A DNA stretch of 9,499 nt from an uncultured Selenomonadales bacterium (GCA_937916025.1 CALGGX010000055.1:1-9499), one strand, 5' to 3'; positions 1-6,983 are shown, numbered from the stretch's first letter. The notes: a model not told the origin generated them from the letters alone. Made by a program: numbers and translations.

Positions 1-243
1 ACTATCATAATTCACTTCGCGGGGCAATTGAAACCGTGGCAGCCGTGGTGCAAGCATCCGCAGCGCGAAATTTACGACGCGTATCGCAATCAATCGCTGT
101 GGAAGGATTTTGTCTACCACCCGCGCCATTATCAGGAAAATCGATTGATGGGGCGCGCAATGCGTCAACGCGGCGATTGGAGTTCTGCATTGAAGTTCTA
201 TTGCCGATATGTCTTTTGCAAGTTTTTCAAGCGCAATGGTTAG
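1..243 (+). CDS. LPS glycosyltransferase, GT8 family, C-terminal end (partial)
   Basis: This is the last 80 codons of a gene that begins before the window; the frame is open from base 1 to the TAG at 241-243. The translation starts with IIHFAGQLKPWQPWCKHP, which resembles the end of the GT8 catalytic domain of LPS glucosyl/galactosyltransferases (His-Xaa-Xaa-Gly followed by KPW and a short W-rich stretch). The rest (KDF, RQRGDWSSALKFYCRYVFCKFF) looks like the small basic, aromatic C-terminal region of these enzymes. Family knowledge: such enzymes transfer hexose from a nucleotide sugar to the LPS core or a related glycan on the inner face of the cytoplasmic membrane. The gene overlaps the next one by 8 bases (ATGGTTAG), so the two are probably translated together. 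The exact sugar and acceptor cannot be told. Confidence 0.8.
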   Translation, partial: TIIIHFAGQLKPWQPWCKHPQREIYDAYRNQSLWKDFVYHPRHYQENRLMGRAMRQRGDWSSALKFYCRYVFCKFFKRNG

Positions 244-1048
244 ACTGTATGTTGCAACTCAAAAGCCGCTCGACATTTCGGCGATTGAAAATTACGTGCC
301 GTTGACGGTCGGTAAAGCCGAACCCGGCGGTGCATTCAATGACGCGACCGGCGATTCGATTTCCGAGCGCAATCGATTTTATTGCGAGCTGACGGGGCAT
401 TATTGGATTTGGAAAAACGATCGGCAGAGTGATATTGTCGGACTGATGCAATATCGCCGATTCCTGTGGCTCAATCGCGCGCCGCGAATGATCTGCAGGA
501 AAGAGTTTGCGTCGCTTGCCGATTGCAGGGAATTGCTTGACACTCGGCAATTATCGACTTTACTCGACAATCAGGACATTATTCTGCCGCGTCCTTACGC
601 CTTTTCGCGTGATACTCTCGAGACGCAATTTTGCCGTTTTCATCGTCGAGAGAATTTTACTCTGTTGCTCGATGCAATCCGAAAGACGCATCCGGAATTT
701 CTGAAGTCGGTCGAGAAAACATTCAATCGTCGGACGGCATATCTCGCGAACCTGTTGATTGCTCGCAAGGAGACGTTTGACGAGTACTCGCGTCGATTGT
801 TTGATGTATTGTTTGAAGTCGAGCGGCGGATTGATTTGAATGATCAAAATGCGCGAATGCTCGGATATATGGGCGAGCGTTTTTTGAATTTGTATGTCGA
901 TCACAATCGATTGCGGGTGAAAGAGATGCCGCTGATCTTCATTTCGAATGCGGAAAAACTCGAGACATCTCGGATCGATTTGCGGTATATCAAGCGAAGA
1001 TATTTTCCGGCGTTGCTGACAATTGAGCAGACAATGCGTAATGCGTAA
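236..1048 (+). CDS. DUF4422 family glycosyltransferase-like protein
   Basis: A 270-residue protein whose N-terminus (MVRLYVATQKPLDI) and later DSISERNRFYCELTGHYWIWKN and VGLMQYRRF stretches match the pattern of DUF4422 proteins: LYVATHKP, then D-x-IS-x-x-N, CELT, YW-WKN and G-x-x-x-YRR. These are found in capsule, LPS and exopolysaccharide loci and are thought to be glycosyltransferases. The ATG at 236 is preferred over one at 209 in the same frame because the conserved domain begins right after it and because ATGGTTAG overlaps the stop of the preceding GT8 gene. No good ribosome binding site is visible, which fits translational coupling. No signal peptide or clear membrane segment is seen. 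The last four residues (MRNA) and the stop are encoded by a heptad repeat, so the native C-terminus may have been altered when the repeat arrived. Sugar specificity is unknown. Confidence 0.8.
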   Translation: MVRLYVATQKPLDISAIENYVPLTVGKAEPGGAFNDATGDSISERNRFYCELTGHYWIWKNDRQSDIVGLMQYRRFLWLNRAPRMICRKEFASLADCRELLDTRQLSTLLDNQDIILPRPYAFSRDTLETQFCRFHRRENFTLLLDAIRKTHPEFLKSVEKTFNRRTAYLANLLIARKETFDEYSRRLFDVLFEVERRIDLNDQNARMLGYMGERFLNLYVDHNRLRVKEMPLIFISNAEKLETSRIDLRYIKRRYFPALLTIEQTMRNA

Positions 1049-1118
1049 TGCGTAATGCGTAATTAAGAATTCGCTGTCTCCCTCAATTATGAATTACGAA
1101 TTAATAATTACGAATTGC
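1033..1118 (+). repeat. Heptad-repeat hairpin element, copy 1
   Basis: Four exact tandem copies of AATGCGT (1033-1060) are followed by AATT, a non-conserved centre (about 1065-1084) and a right arm (1085-1118) built from AATTACG-like units. The right arm is an imperfect reverse complement of the left arm in the same seven-base phase, so the RNA could fold into a long hairpin with arms of about 32 bases. A second copy lies inverted at 7694-7773. The element fills nearly the whole gap between the DUF4422 gene and rseP and overlaps the end of the former. Confidence 0.85.
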
Positions 1119-1131
1119 TTTTGAAAGGGTG

Positions 1132-2169
1132 ATGTATTTGTTGATGACTGCAGCTTCGGCAATTTTCGTCCTCGGACTTTTGATTTTGGTGCACGAGCTC
1201 GGGCATTTTGCAACGGCTAAATTAACCGGCATGCGCGTCGACGAATTTGCAATCGGATTCGGTCCGAAACTCTTCAGCAAACAATACGGCGAGACGATTT
1301 ACTCACTGCGCGCGATACCGCTCGGCGGCTTCAACGACATTGCCGGAATGGATCCGTCGAGCACCGATACGAACGGACGCGGCTTCAACGATAAGTCGAT
1401 CCCCGCGCGGATGCTCGTGATTATCGCGGGCTCTGCGATGAATTTCATTCTGCCGATTTTCCTGTTCTTCGGAGTGATTTTCTTCAACGGCTATGCGGTT
1501 CCTTCAAACGAGCCCGTCTTCGGTCAAGTCGTCGCGGATTATCCCGCCGCGCAAGCCGGTTTGCAAGACGGCGATCGAGTCGTTGCAATCGACGGCAAAT
1601 CAATCGCAACTTGGCAAGACTTCTCGAATGCGCTCTCCGATTTGCAGGAAAATCAATCGATCACTCTCACCTACGCGCGCAATGAAGAGCAATCGGATGT
1701 CGTGATTACTCCAATCCATGAAGGCTCGCGCAATTTGATCGGCGTCAAAAGCAATTCGCAACTCATTCATCCCGGCTTTTTCGAGTCATGCATTCTTGCA
1801 GTCGAAAGGACGTTTGACGTTACGGCAATGATGTTGGCGGCGTTGGCGGATTTGATCGCCGCGCCTTCGCAAGCGGACGTTTCCGGACCGATCGGCATTG
1901 CGCAAATGGCGGGGCAGGCGGCAACTTACGGTTTTGCATCGCTGTTGAGTTTCGCGGCGTTGTTGAGTCTGAACTTGGCGATAATCAACATGTTGCCGGT
2001 TCCCGCGCTCGACGGCGGGCATCTCTTCACGCTCATGCTCGAGGCATTGCGCGGCAAGCCCTTGACGCCGAAAGCTCTGATGTACACGCAGAGAGTCGGC
2101 ATTGCTTTGATGTTGTTGCTGATGATTGTCGCGACCAAAAACGACATCATCCGCGTATTTCATTTATGA
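1132..2169 (+). CDS. rseP: RIP metalloprotease RseP (site-2 protease, M50B)
   Basis: A membrane zinc protease of about 345 residues that cuts its substrates within the membrane. In related bacteria these are anti-sigma factors or leftover signal peptides. The first membrane segment carries the zinc motif HELGH (residues 21-25), followed by GMRVDEFAIGFGPKLFS. One PDZ domain lies at roughly 115-195 (AGLQDGDRVVAIDGKSI), as in Gram-positive RasP; E. coli RseP has two. The C-terminal membrane part has NMLPVPALDGGH (LDGGH at 293-297), whose Asp is the third zinc ligand. The start is uncertain: GTG 1129, ATG 1132, TTG 1138 and ATG 1144 are all in frame, and the purine-rich GAAAGGGTGA at 1123-1132 is too close to the first two for a normal ribosome binding site. 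ATG 1132 is chosen because it gives the usual ~20 residues before HExxH. Its common neighbours cdsA, dxr and ispG are not next to it. Confidence 0.93.
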   Translation: MYLLMTAASAIFVLGLLILVHELGHFATAKLTGMRVDEFAIGFGPKLFSKQYGETIYSLRAIPLGGFNDIAGMDPSSTDTNGRGFNDKSIPARMLVIIAGSAMNFILPIFLFFGVIFFNGYAVPSNEPVFGQVVADYPAAQAGLQDGDRVVAIDGKSIATWQDFSNALSDLQENQSITLTYARNEEQSDVVITPIHEGSRNLIGVKSNSQLIHPGFFESCILAVERTFDVTAMMLAALADLIAAPSQADVSGPIGIAQMAGQAATYGFASLLSFAALLSLNLAIINMLPVPALDGGHLFTLMLEALRGKPLTPKALMYTQRVGIALMLLLMIVATKNDIIRVFHL

Positions 2170-2187
2170 TTAATCGGGAGGTTTTGT

Positions 2188-2667
2188 ATGCGGGAACTGC
2201 TTGAACTGCTCGAAAAAAATGCGCGCCTTTCGACGGGAGAACTCGCGGCGATTTTGCGCCGAAGCGAGTACGAAGTCGAGCGCGATATTCAGAAATTGGA
2301 ACGAGACAAAATCCTGCTGTCTTACAACGCACTGATCAATTGGGAAAAATTCGGCGACGACTCGGTGACGGCGGTCATTGAGATCAATTTGACGCCGCAA
2401 CGCGAGGTCGGTTTCGACGCGATTGCCGAGCGCATCTATCGCTTCGACGAAGTTCGGACGGTATATTTAATGAGCGGCTCGTTTGATCTGCTCGTGATCA
2501 TCGAGGGCAAATCGTTGAAGGAAGTCGCGGATTTCGTTGCAACGCGCCTTTCGACAATCGAAGGTGTGACGCAAACGCGCTCGCATTTCATGTTGAAGGC
2601 GTACAAAAAAGACGGCATTCTCATCGAAGACGAAGAACAAGATCGCAGGCTGGTGGTATCGCCATGA
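2188..2667 (+). CDS. Lrp/AsnC family transcriptional regulator (AlaR-like)
   Basis: A 159-residue regulator. Residues 1-50 form the winged helix-turn-helix (ELLEKNARLSTGELAAILRR, then EVERDIQKLERDKILLSYNALINW). Residues of about 60-145 form the RAM/AsnC ligand-binding domain (VTAVIEINLTP, IYRFDEVRTVYLMSGSFDLLVIIEG, EGVTQTRSHFMLK). The acidic tail is short. GGGAGG at 2175-2180 gives a good ribosome binding site seven bases before the ATG, only 18 bases after the rseP stop. The stop overlaps the start of the aminotransferase (ATGA, 2664-2667). Bacillus subtilis has the same arrangement in alaR-alaT (yugG-yugH), where the Lrp-type protein controls the alanine aminotransferase gene, so control of the downstream gene in response to an amino acid is likely. 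The effector is inferred, not seen. Confidence 0.88.
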   Translation: MRELLELLEKNARLSTGELAAILRRSEYEVERDIQKLERDKILLSYNALINWEKFGDDSVTAVIEINLTPQREVGFDAIAERIYRFDEVRTVYLMSGSFDLLVIIEGKSLKEVADFVATRLSTIEGVTQTRSHFMLKAYKKDGILIEDEEQDRRLVVSP

Positions 2668-3839
2668 GCAATTGGAATGAAAGATTGTCTCCGACCGTTC
2701 GATCGATTGCGCCGTCGGGCATTCGGAAGTTTTTCGACATTGCGGCAAAAATGCAGGACGTAATATCGCTGGGCGTCGGCGAGCCGGATTTCGTAACTCC
2801 GTGGACCATTCGCGAGAGTTGCGTCTACGGTTTGGAGCAGGGGTATACGTCTTACACGGCAAATCGCGGCATGCCGGAATTGCGTCGGGAGATCGCGTTG
2901 CATTTTCTGAAACGGCACGCGCTCGATTACGATTACAACACGGAGATACTCGTGACGGTCGGCGTATCGGAAGCTTTGGATTTGGCATTGCGAGCGATCC
3001 TCGCGCCGGGCGATGAAGTTCTCATTCCCGAGCCGAGTTATGTCTCTTACGCGGCGTGCACGACTCTCGCGGGCGGTATTCCGATCAGCGTGGCGGCAAA
3101 GATCGAAAACGAATTTCGCATCACGCCGGAGGAACTCGAGCCGCACATTTCCGCGCGGACGAAGGCGATTTTAATCGGCTATCCGAACAATCCGACGGGC
3201 GCGATCATGGAGCGGCGCGATCTTGAAAAAATTGCAGACTTCGCTCGGCAACATGATCTGATCGTGATCTCGGACGAGATTTACGGCGATTTGACTTACG
3301 GCGGGCGCGATCATGTTTGCTTTGCGGCGTTGCCGGGCATGCAGGAACGGACGATTTTGCTGAACGGCTTCTCAAAAGCGTATGCAATGACGGGCTGGCG
3401 GATCGGTTATGCGCTCGGCAATCCCGATATCATTGCCGCAATGACGAAAATTCATCAATATACGATGCTTTGCGCTCCGATCACGGCTCAAATTGCGGCG
3501 GTGGAAGCTTTGCGGCACGGCGAGAAATACATGAAAAAAATGGTCGGCGAATACGATCGGCGACGTCGATTGATCCACGACGGCTTCAAAAAGATCGGGC
3601 TCGATGCGTTTGAACCGAAGGGCGCGTTTTACATCTTCCCCGACATTCGCTCGACGGGTTACGGCTCGACGGAATTCGCGGAGACATTAATTCAAGCCGA
3701 GCACGTGGCGTTGGTGCCGGGCAATGCGTTCGGCGCGAGCGGCGAAGGATACGTCCGTTGTTCCTATGCGACTTCGATCAACAAAATCTCCGAGGCTCTC
3801 AATCGCATTGAGAACTTCGTCAAAAAACATCGTCGTTGA
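2664..3839 (+). CDS. alaT: PLP-dependent class I/II aminotransferase, alanine transaminase-like (AlaT)
   Basis: A 391-residue fold-type I aminotransferase. Visible landmarks are SGIRKFFDIAAKMQDVISLGVGEPDF near the N-terminus, GYTSYTANRGMPELR (substrate and cofactor site), YPNNPTGA (Asn for the PLP ring), SDEIYGDLTY (Asp and Tyr for PLP), NGFSKAYAMTGWRIGYA with the Schiff-base lysine at residue 238, and EGYVRCSYA near the end with the carboxylate-binding Arg. The ISLGVGEPDFVTPW form and the preceding Lrp-type gene point to the AlaT/YugH group (alanine or aromatic amino acid with 2-oxoglutarate). PatA-type N-acetyl-diaminopimelate aminotransferases are similar, so the substrate is not certain. 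It is translationally coupled on both sides: ATGA with the regulator, and its TGA overlaps the next ATG by one base. Confidence 0.9.
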   Translation: MSNWNERLSPTVRSIAPSGIRKFFDIAAKMQDVISLGVGEPDFVTPWTIRESCVYGLEQGYTSYTANRGMPELRREIALHFLKRHALDYDYNTEILVTVGVSEALDLALRAILAPGDEVLIPEPSYVSYAACTTLAGGIPISVAAKIENEFRITPEELEPHISARTKAILIGYPNNPTGAIMERRDLEKIADFARQHDLIVISDEIYGDLTYGGRDHVCFAALPGMQERTILLNGFSKAYAMTGWRIGYALGNPDIIAAMTKIHQYTMLCAPITAQIAAVEALRHGEKYMKKMVGEYDRRRRLIHDGFKKIGLDAFEPKGAFYIFPDIRSTGYGSTEFAETLIQAEHVALVPGNAFGASGEGYVRCSYATSINKISEALNRIENFVKKHRR

Positions 3840-5017
3840 TGAAATTCGACAAAATTCCCGTCGGCATCATGTCGGCAGCGATGTTGCTGAACGTCGCACT
3901 GTTTGTCGACGTGCTCATTCGGCTGTATCAATTTCGATGGCAATGGATGGATTTTCGCGGGCAATGGGCGATTTGCGCTTACACCTTGCGCGGCGTCGAT
4001 CCTTATCCGATTACGGGCGTCGAGCCGCCGATTTTTTCCGATATCGGCGTCATTCAAAAAGATTGGGGCACGAGTCCTTACGGCTGTCTGCTCGGCAATG
4101 TCTTTTACGGCGGATTCCTGCCGCTCGAAGACGCGAAAATGTTTTTCTTCATTGCAAGCATGTCGGCATTGTTGCTGACGGCTTTTTTTCTGTATCGACA
4201 TTTCCGAACGACGCAATTCGGATTGATTGCAACAGGGTTCGCGCTGTTTTCTTACACGGCGTACGGTTCGATTTATGCCGGTAACGCGGGCGGATTGATC
4301 TGTTGCCTGTTGCTGATTTGCTGTTTGATTTGCGATACGTCGCCGATTGCGGCGGGAGTGTTGCTCGCATTCGCAATGATCAAACCGCAAACCGCATTGC
4401 CGATCTGTTTTGCGCTGTTGATCATGAAAAAATTCAAACCGCTGATTGTTGCCGCGTCGATCGATCTGCTCGGCTGGCTGTTTGTTTCGATCATGGTCGA
4501 TCGGTCGATGCTCGGATTGCTCGATGAATTTTGGCATGCCGATATCGGCGGCGGCTCGCAATTTTCCGGGCTCTTCACTCTGCTCTTCCTCGACTCGCCG
4601 AAGACGGCAATGCTTTCGAGCATGATCTTCGGCTTCGCGTTCATCTTTCTGTTGATGAAACGCTTGCGCGGCGTCTCGACTTTCGAGCGTTTTTTTCCTG
4701 CCTGCATGGCATCGGCATTCTTCGGATATTCTTACGGCAACGAATACTTTTTGCTGACATTGCCGATCATTGTGATTGCGCGGTTGGTATTGACAGCCGA
4801 AGCTCGGCGAGAGAAATGTTTTTTGCTGACGGCATTGCTTTTCGTCTCGATGATGCCGATTGCTTTTACGTATTCATTCTTCTTCGTGATCGAACGCGGA
4901 ATGAACGCCGTAATGATGCTGTGGCTCACGCATACCTTCTTCGGCGTCGGCTTGATTTTCATCAGCATTGCAATGCTCCGCGCGGATTTTCGTATTGACA
5001 GATCATCGATGCTGTGA
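3839..5017 (+). CDS. Multi-spanning membrane glycosyltransferase, GT87/DUF2029-like
   Basis: A 392-residue integral membrane protein with about nine to ten hydrophobic segments. After the first segment comes a loop with DFRGQWAICAYTLRGVDPYP, the Asp-containing loop typical of GT-C enzymes that use polyprenyl-phosphate sugars. A later AFAMIKPQTALPI stretch resembles the KPQ motif of the GT87 (DUF2029) family. Such enzymes add mannose, arabinose or related sugars on the outer face of the membrane. The ATG at 3839 overlaps the aminotransferase stop (TGATG). A TTG just upstream is in frame but is not needed. The product fits the envelope-sugar genes at the left of the window but not the aminotransferase it is coupled to. 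The last codons and the stop (TGA 5015-5017) double as part of the tRNA promoter. The family call rests on a few motifs only. Confidence 0.62.
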   Translation: MKFDKIPVGIMSAAMLLNVALFVDVLIRLYQFRWQWMDFRGQWAICAYTLRGVDPYPITGVEPPIFSDIGVIQKDWGTSPYGCLLGNVFYGGFLPLEDAKMFFFIASMSALLLTAFFLYRHFRTTQFGLIATGFALFSYTAYGSIYAGNAGGLICCLLLICCLICDTSPIAAGVLLAFAMIKPQTALPICFALLIMKKFKPLIVAASIDLLGWLFVSIMVDRSMLGLLDEFWHADIGGGSQFSGLFTLLFLDSPKTAMLSSMIFGFAFIFLLMKRLRGVSTFERFFPACMASAFFGYSYGNEYFLLTLPIIVIARLVLTAEARREKCFLLTALLFVSMMPIAFTYSFFFVIERGMNAVMMLWLTHTFFGVGLIFISIAMLRADFRIDRSSML

Positions 5018-5023
5018 TAGACT
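4995..5023 (+). promoter_or_regulatory. Promoter for tRNA-Arg
   Basis: TTGACA (4995-5000), exactly 17 bases, then TAGACT (5018-5023), preceded by TGA, which makes an extended -10 (TGN). The expected start is near 5030, about ten bases before the tRNA. The promoter lies across the last codons and stop codon of the GT87-like gene. It is almost the same as the rpsT promoter. Confidence 0.8.
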
Positions 5024-5039
5024 TGCAAACGATGTACGC

Positions 5040-5114
5040 GTGCCCGTAGTCCAGCGGATAGGACGTCGGCCTCCGGAGCCGGAAGCGTGGGTTCGATTCC
5101 CGCCGGGCGCACCA
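5040..5114 (+). tRNA. tRNA-Arg, anticodon CCG
   Basis: A complete cloverleaf of 75 bases. The acceptor stem GTGCCCG/CGGGCGC (one T-G wobble) is followed by the D arm GTCC/GGAC with loop AGCGGATA. The anticodon stem is TCGGC/GCCGG, with loop CTCCGGA and anticodon CCG, which reads the Arg codon CGG. The T arm is GTGGG/CCCGC with loop TTCGATT. The discriminator is A and the 3' CCA is encoded. It has its own promoter and is followed at once by a run of nine T. Confidence 0.97.
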
Positions 5115-5116
5115 TC

Positions 5117-5148
5117 TTTTTTTTTATGATCATCGGATCATTTTTTTT
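5117..5148 (+). terminator. Rho-independent terminator after tRNA-Arg
   Basis: A first T run (5117-5125) begins two bases after the tRNA CCA. It is followed by a perfect six-base hairpin ATGATC-ATCG-GATCAT (5126-5141) and a second run of eight T (5141-5148). The stem is AT-rich and so weak alone, but the two T tracts behind the stable tRNA fold make termination here likely. Confidence 0.75.
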
Positions 5149-5241
5149 ACGATAATTTACGTTTATGATGTTGCAGGAAATATCTTTTCATTGCAGAAAT
5201 ATAGTTTCGATTCCAAAAATTTTAAGAGAGGAAGTGGTACA

Positions 5242-6582
5242 ATGGAAATGCTTCTCGGATTTCTTGTCCTGCTGGCGTGCTTGCTGATCGGCGTGCGGCA
5301 TGGCGGTATCGGACTTGCCGTCATAAGCGGCATCGGACTCGTCATTTTTACATTCGTATTCGGTTACAAGCCCGGCACTCCGCCGATCGGAGTTATGTTG
5401 ACAATCCTCGCGGTCGTCACATGCGCGGGCTTTTTGCAAACGTCCGGCGGCTTGACCGTTATGCTCAAGTACGCGGAGAGATTTCTGCGCAATAATCCGA
5501 AGCAGATCACGATCTTCGCGCCGCTCACGACTTGGTTTTTGACGGTGCTCTGCGGTACCGGTCACGTCGTTTACACGATGTTTCCGATCATCTACGACAT
5601 TGCAATCAAGCAAAACATTCGCCCCGAGCGTCCGATGGCAGTCGCGTCGGTCGCCTCGCAGGCAGGCATTTGCGCCTCGCCGGTCTCGGTCGCCATCGTC
5701 TCGATCGTCGGCTTCATGCACGGCGCGGGGTATGAATACACCGTCCTGCAATTGTTGGCGGTTGCAATTCCCGCAACCGGACTCGGCGTCTTCTTCGCAG
5801 CACTTTGGAGCTACAAACGCGGCAAAGAATTGTCCGAAGACCCCGAGTTCCAAGCATTCATTGCCGATCCCGCCAACAAAGAATACGTCTACGGCGAATC
5901 CGAATCGTTGATGAACAAAGAACTCCCGCCCAGCTATTATCATGCGATGTACATCTTCTTCGCGGGAATTTTCGTCATTGCAATGCTCGGCAACTTCCCC
6001 GATCTTCTGCCGCATTTTCCTGACGCCAAAGGCGCAATGAAGGCGATCTCCATGACGGACGTCATTCAGATGGTTATGCTCCTCGTCGCGGCGGTTATTC
6101 TCGTCGTCTGCAAAGTCAAAGCCAAAGACGTCGGCAACAGTCAAGTGTTTAAATCCGGCGTCGTCGCGCTCGTCTCGGTTTACGGCGTCGCTTGGATGGC
6201 AAATACTTACTTCAGCGCGCACATGGGCTTCTTGAAAGACTTCCTCGGCAATGCGGTCGCGACTTATCCTTGGGCGTATGCGGTGCTCGCGTTCTTGACA
6301 TCAAAACTCGTCAACTCGCAAGCGGCGGCGATTGCGATTGTCTTTCCGATGGCGTTGAGCGTCGGCATGGATCCCGTGCTGTTGATGTCATTCATCTCGG
6401 CGTGCTACGGTTACTTCTTCCTGCCGACATATCCTTCCGATCTGGCGTGCATTGGTTTCGACCGCTCGGGAACCACGAAGATCGGCAAATACATACTCAA
6501 TCACTCGTTCATGATCCCGGGCTTGATCATCGTCATCAGCGGTTGCTGTGTCGGCTTCGTTGTCGCTCATGCAATTTTGTAA
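5242..6582 (+). CDS. dcuB: Anaerobic C4-dicarboxylate antiporter DcuB
   Basis: A 446-residue membrane transporter close to E. coli DcuB (446 residues) over its whole length as recalled: CGTGHVVYT (104-112) with PIIYD soon after, NIRPERPMAVAS, ASPVSVAIVSIV, YVYGESESLMNKELP, VYGVAWMANTYFSAHM, YPWAYAV, SKLVNSQAAAIA, and from residue 394 LPTYPSDLACIGFDRSGTT followed by NHSFMIPGL. DcuB takes up fumarate, malate or aspartate and exports succinate during fumarate respiration. The ATG at 5242 is chosen because the ribosome binding site GAGAGGAA (5226-5233) is correctly placed and the family N-terminus starts there. A longer TTG-started frame from 5191 adds 17 unlike residues. It has its own transcription unit: the tRNA terminator is upstream, and -10-like boxes (TATGAT 5164-5169, TATAGT 5200-5205) lie in the leader, but neither has a good -35. 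No clear FNR or CRP site was seen. Confidence 0.95.
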   Translation: MEMLLGFLVLLACLLIGVRHGGIGLAVISGIGLVIFTFVFGYKPGTPPIGVMLTILAVVTCAGFLQTSGGLTVMLKYAERFLRNNPKQITIFAPLTTWFLTVLCGTGHVVYTMFPIIYDIAIKQNIRPERPMAVASVASQAGICASPVSVAIVSIVGFMHGAGYEYTVLQLLAVAIPATGLGVFFAALWSYKRGKELSEDPEFQAFIADPANKEYVYGESESLMNKELPPSYYHAMYIFFAGIFVIAMLGNFPDLLPHFPDAKGAMKAISMTDVIQMVMLLVAAVILVVCKVKAKDVGNSQVFKSGVVALVSVYGVAWMANTYFSAHMGFLKDFLGNAVATYPWAYAVLAFLTSKLVNSQAAAIAIVFPMALSVGMDPVLLMSFISACYGYFFLPTYPSDLACIGFDRSGTTKIGKYILNHSFMIPGLIIVISGCCVGFVVAHAIL

Positions 6583-6599
6583 AACGAATTTCAGACATA

Positions 6600-6641
6600 A
6601 AAAAATGCCGATCGTCCGTCGCCGGATTGTCGGCATTTTTT
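6600..6641. terminator. Bidirectional terminator between dcuB and rpsT
   Basis: A seven-base GC-rich stem ATGCCGA (6605-6611) / TCGGCAT (6630-6636) has an inner stem TCCG/CGGA around a TCGC loop. An A run on the left and a T run on the right give T tracts on both strands. It lies 17 bases after the dcuB stop and just past the rpsT stop, so it can end both converging transcripts. Confidence 0.9.
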
Positions 6642-6642
6642 T

Positions 6643-6909
6643 TTACGCCTTCAACGCGTTGATTTTTTTTGCGAGTTTCGATTTCTTACGCGCGGCATTG
6701 TTTTTATGAATGGTATGATTCGCCGCCGCTTGATCGATCGCCTTCGTTGCCAGCGAGAACAAGCTCATTGCCTCGTCGTAATTGTTTGCTTCAATCGCCG
6801 CGAGAACTTTTTTCTTCGCTTTTTTGATGCGCTCTTTCTCGAAAACATTGCGGGCATGACGCTTTGCGTCCTGTTTCATACTCTTGACTGATGCTTTGAT
6901 ATTCGGCAA
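6643..6909 (-). CDS. rpsT: 30S ribosomal protein S20
   Basis: An 88-residue, very basic, helical protein with the S20 pattern: MPNIKASVKSMKQDAKR at the start, then a basic stretch with RNVFEKERIKKAKKKV, and HKNNAARKKSKLAKKIN at the end. S20 is a primary 16S rRNA-binding protein of the small subunit. The start codon is TTG (6909-6907). No ATG or GTG gives the conserved MPNIK start, and a purine-rich GAAGGGA (6927-6921) lies 11 bases upstream. E. coli rpsT also starts with UUG, and its weak initiation is tied to autoregulation, so a similar control is plausible. The gene stands alone with its own promoter, and its 3' end runs into the shared terminator. Confidence 0.96.
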   Translation of the reverse strand: MPNIKASVKSMKQDAKRHARNVFEKERIKKAKKKVLAAIEANNYDEAMSLFSLATKAIDQAAANHTIHKNNAARKKSKLAKKINALKA

Positions 6910-6949
6910 AACCGTTTGACTCCCTTCAATAAAAGATTTACAGCAATGC

Positions 6950-6978
6950 AGTTTATCACAGCGTCAACGCCTTGTCAA
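6950..6978 (-). promoter_or_regulatory. Promoter for rpsT
   Basis: Reading on the minus strand: TTGACA (6978-6973), exactly 17 bases, then TAAACT (6955-6950), with TGA just before it as an extended -10. The spacer contains a short inverted repeat GCGT-TG-ACGC. The promoter begins only five bases beyond the stop codon of the cytochrome gene, which leaves no room for a terminator between the two. Cytochrome transcripts may therefore read into rpsT. Confidence 0.82.
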
Positions 6979-6983
6979 CAATA

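Noticed and set aside
1033..1060. Possible CRISPR array or VNTR
   Set aside because: The units are seven bases, directly adjacent and without spacers. They are one arm of a hairpin element present twice.
3764..4561. 265-codon open frame on the minus strand
   Set aside because: Antisense to the GT87-like membrane gene; composition (many Q, R, N) reflects the opposite strand of hydrophobic codons.
5164..5205. TATGAT and TATAGT as dcuB promoter -10 boxes
   Set aside because: Neither has a recognisable -35 at 16-18 bases, so no promoter is claimed.
5191..5241. TTG-started longer form of DcuB
   Set aside because: The added 17 residues are not like the family N-terminus, and a good ribosome binding site fits the ATG at 5242.
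5188..6222. 344-codon open frame on the minus strand
   Set aside because: It lies fully opposite dcuB, has His/Arg/Asp-rich low-complexity content typical of an antisense shadow, and shows no domain.
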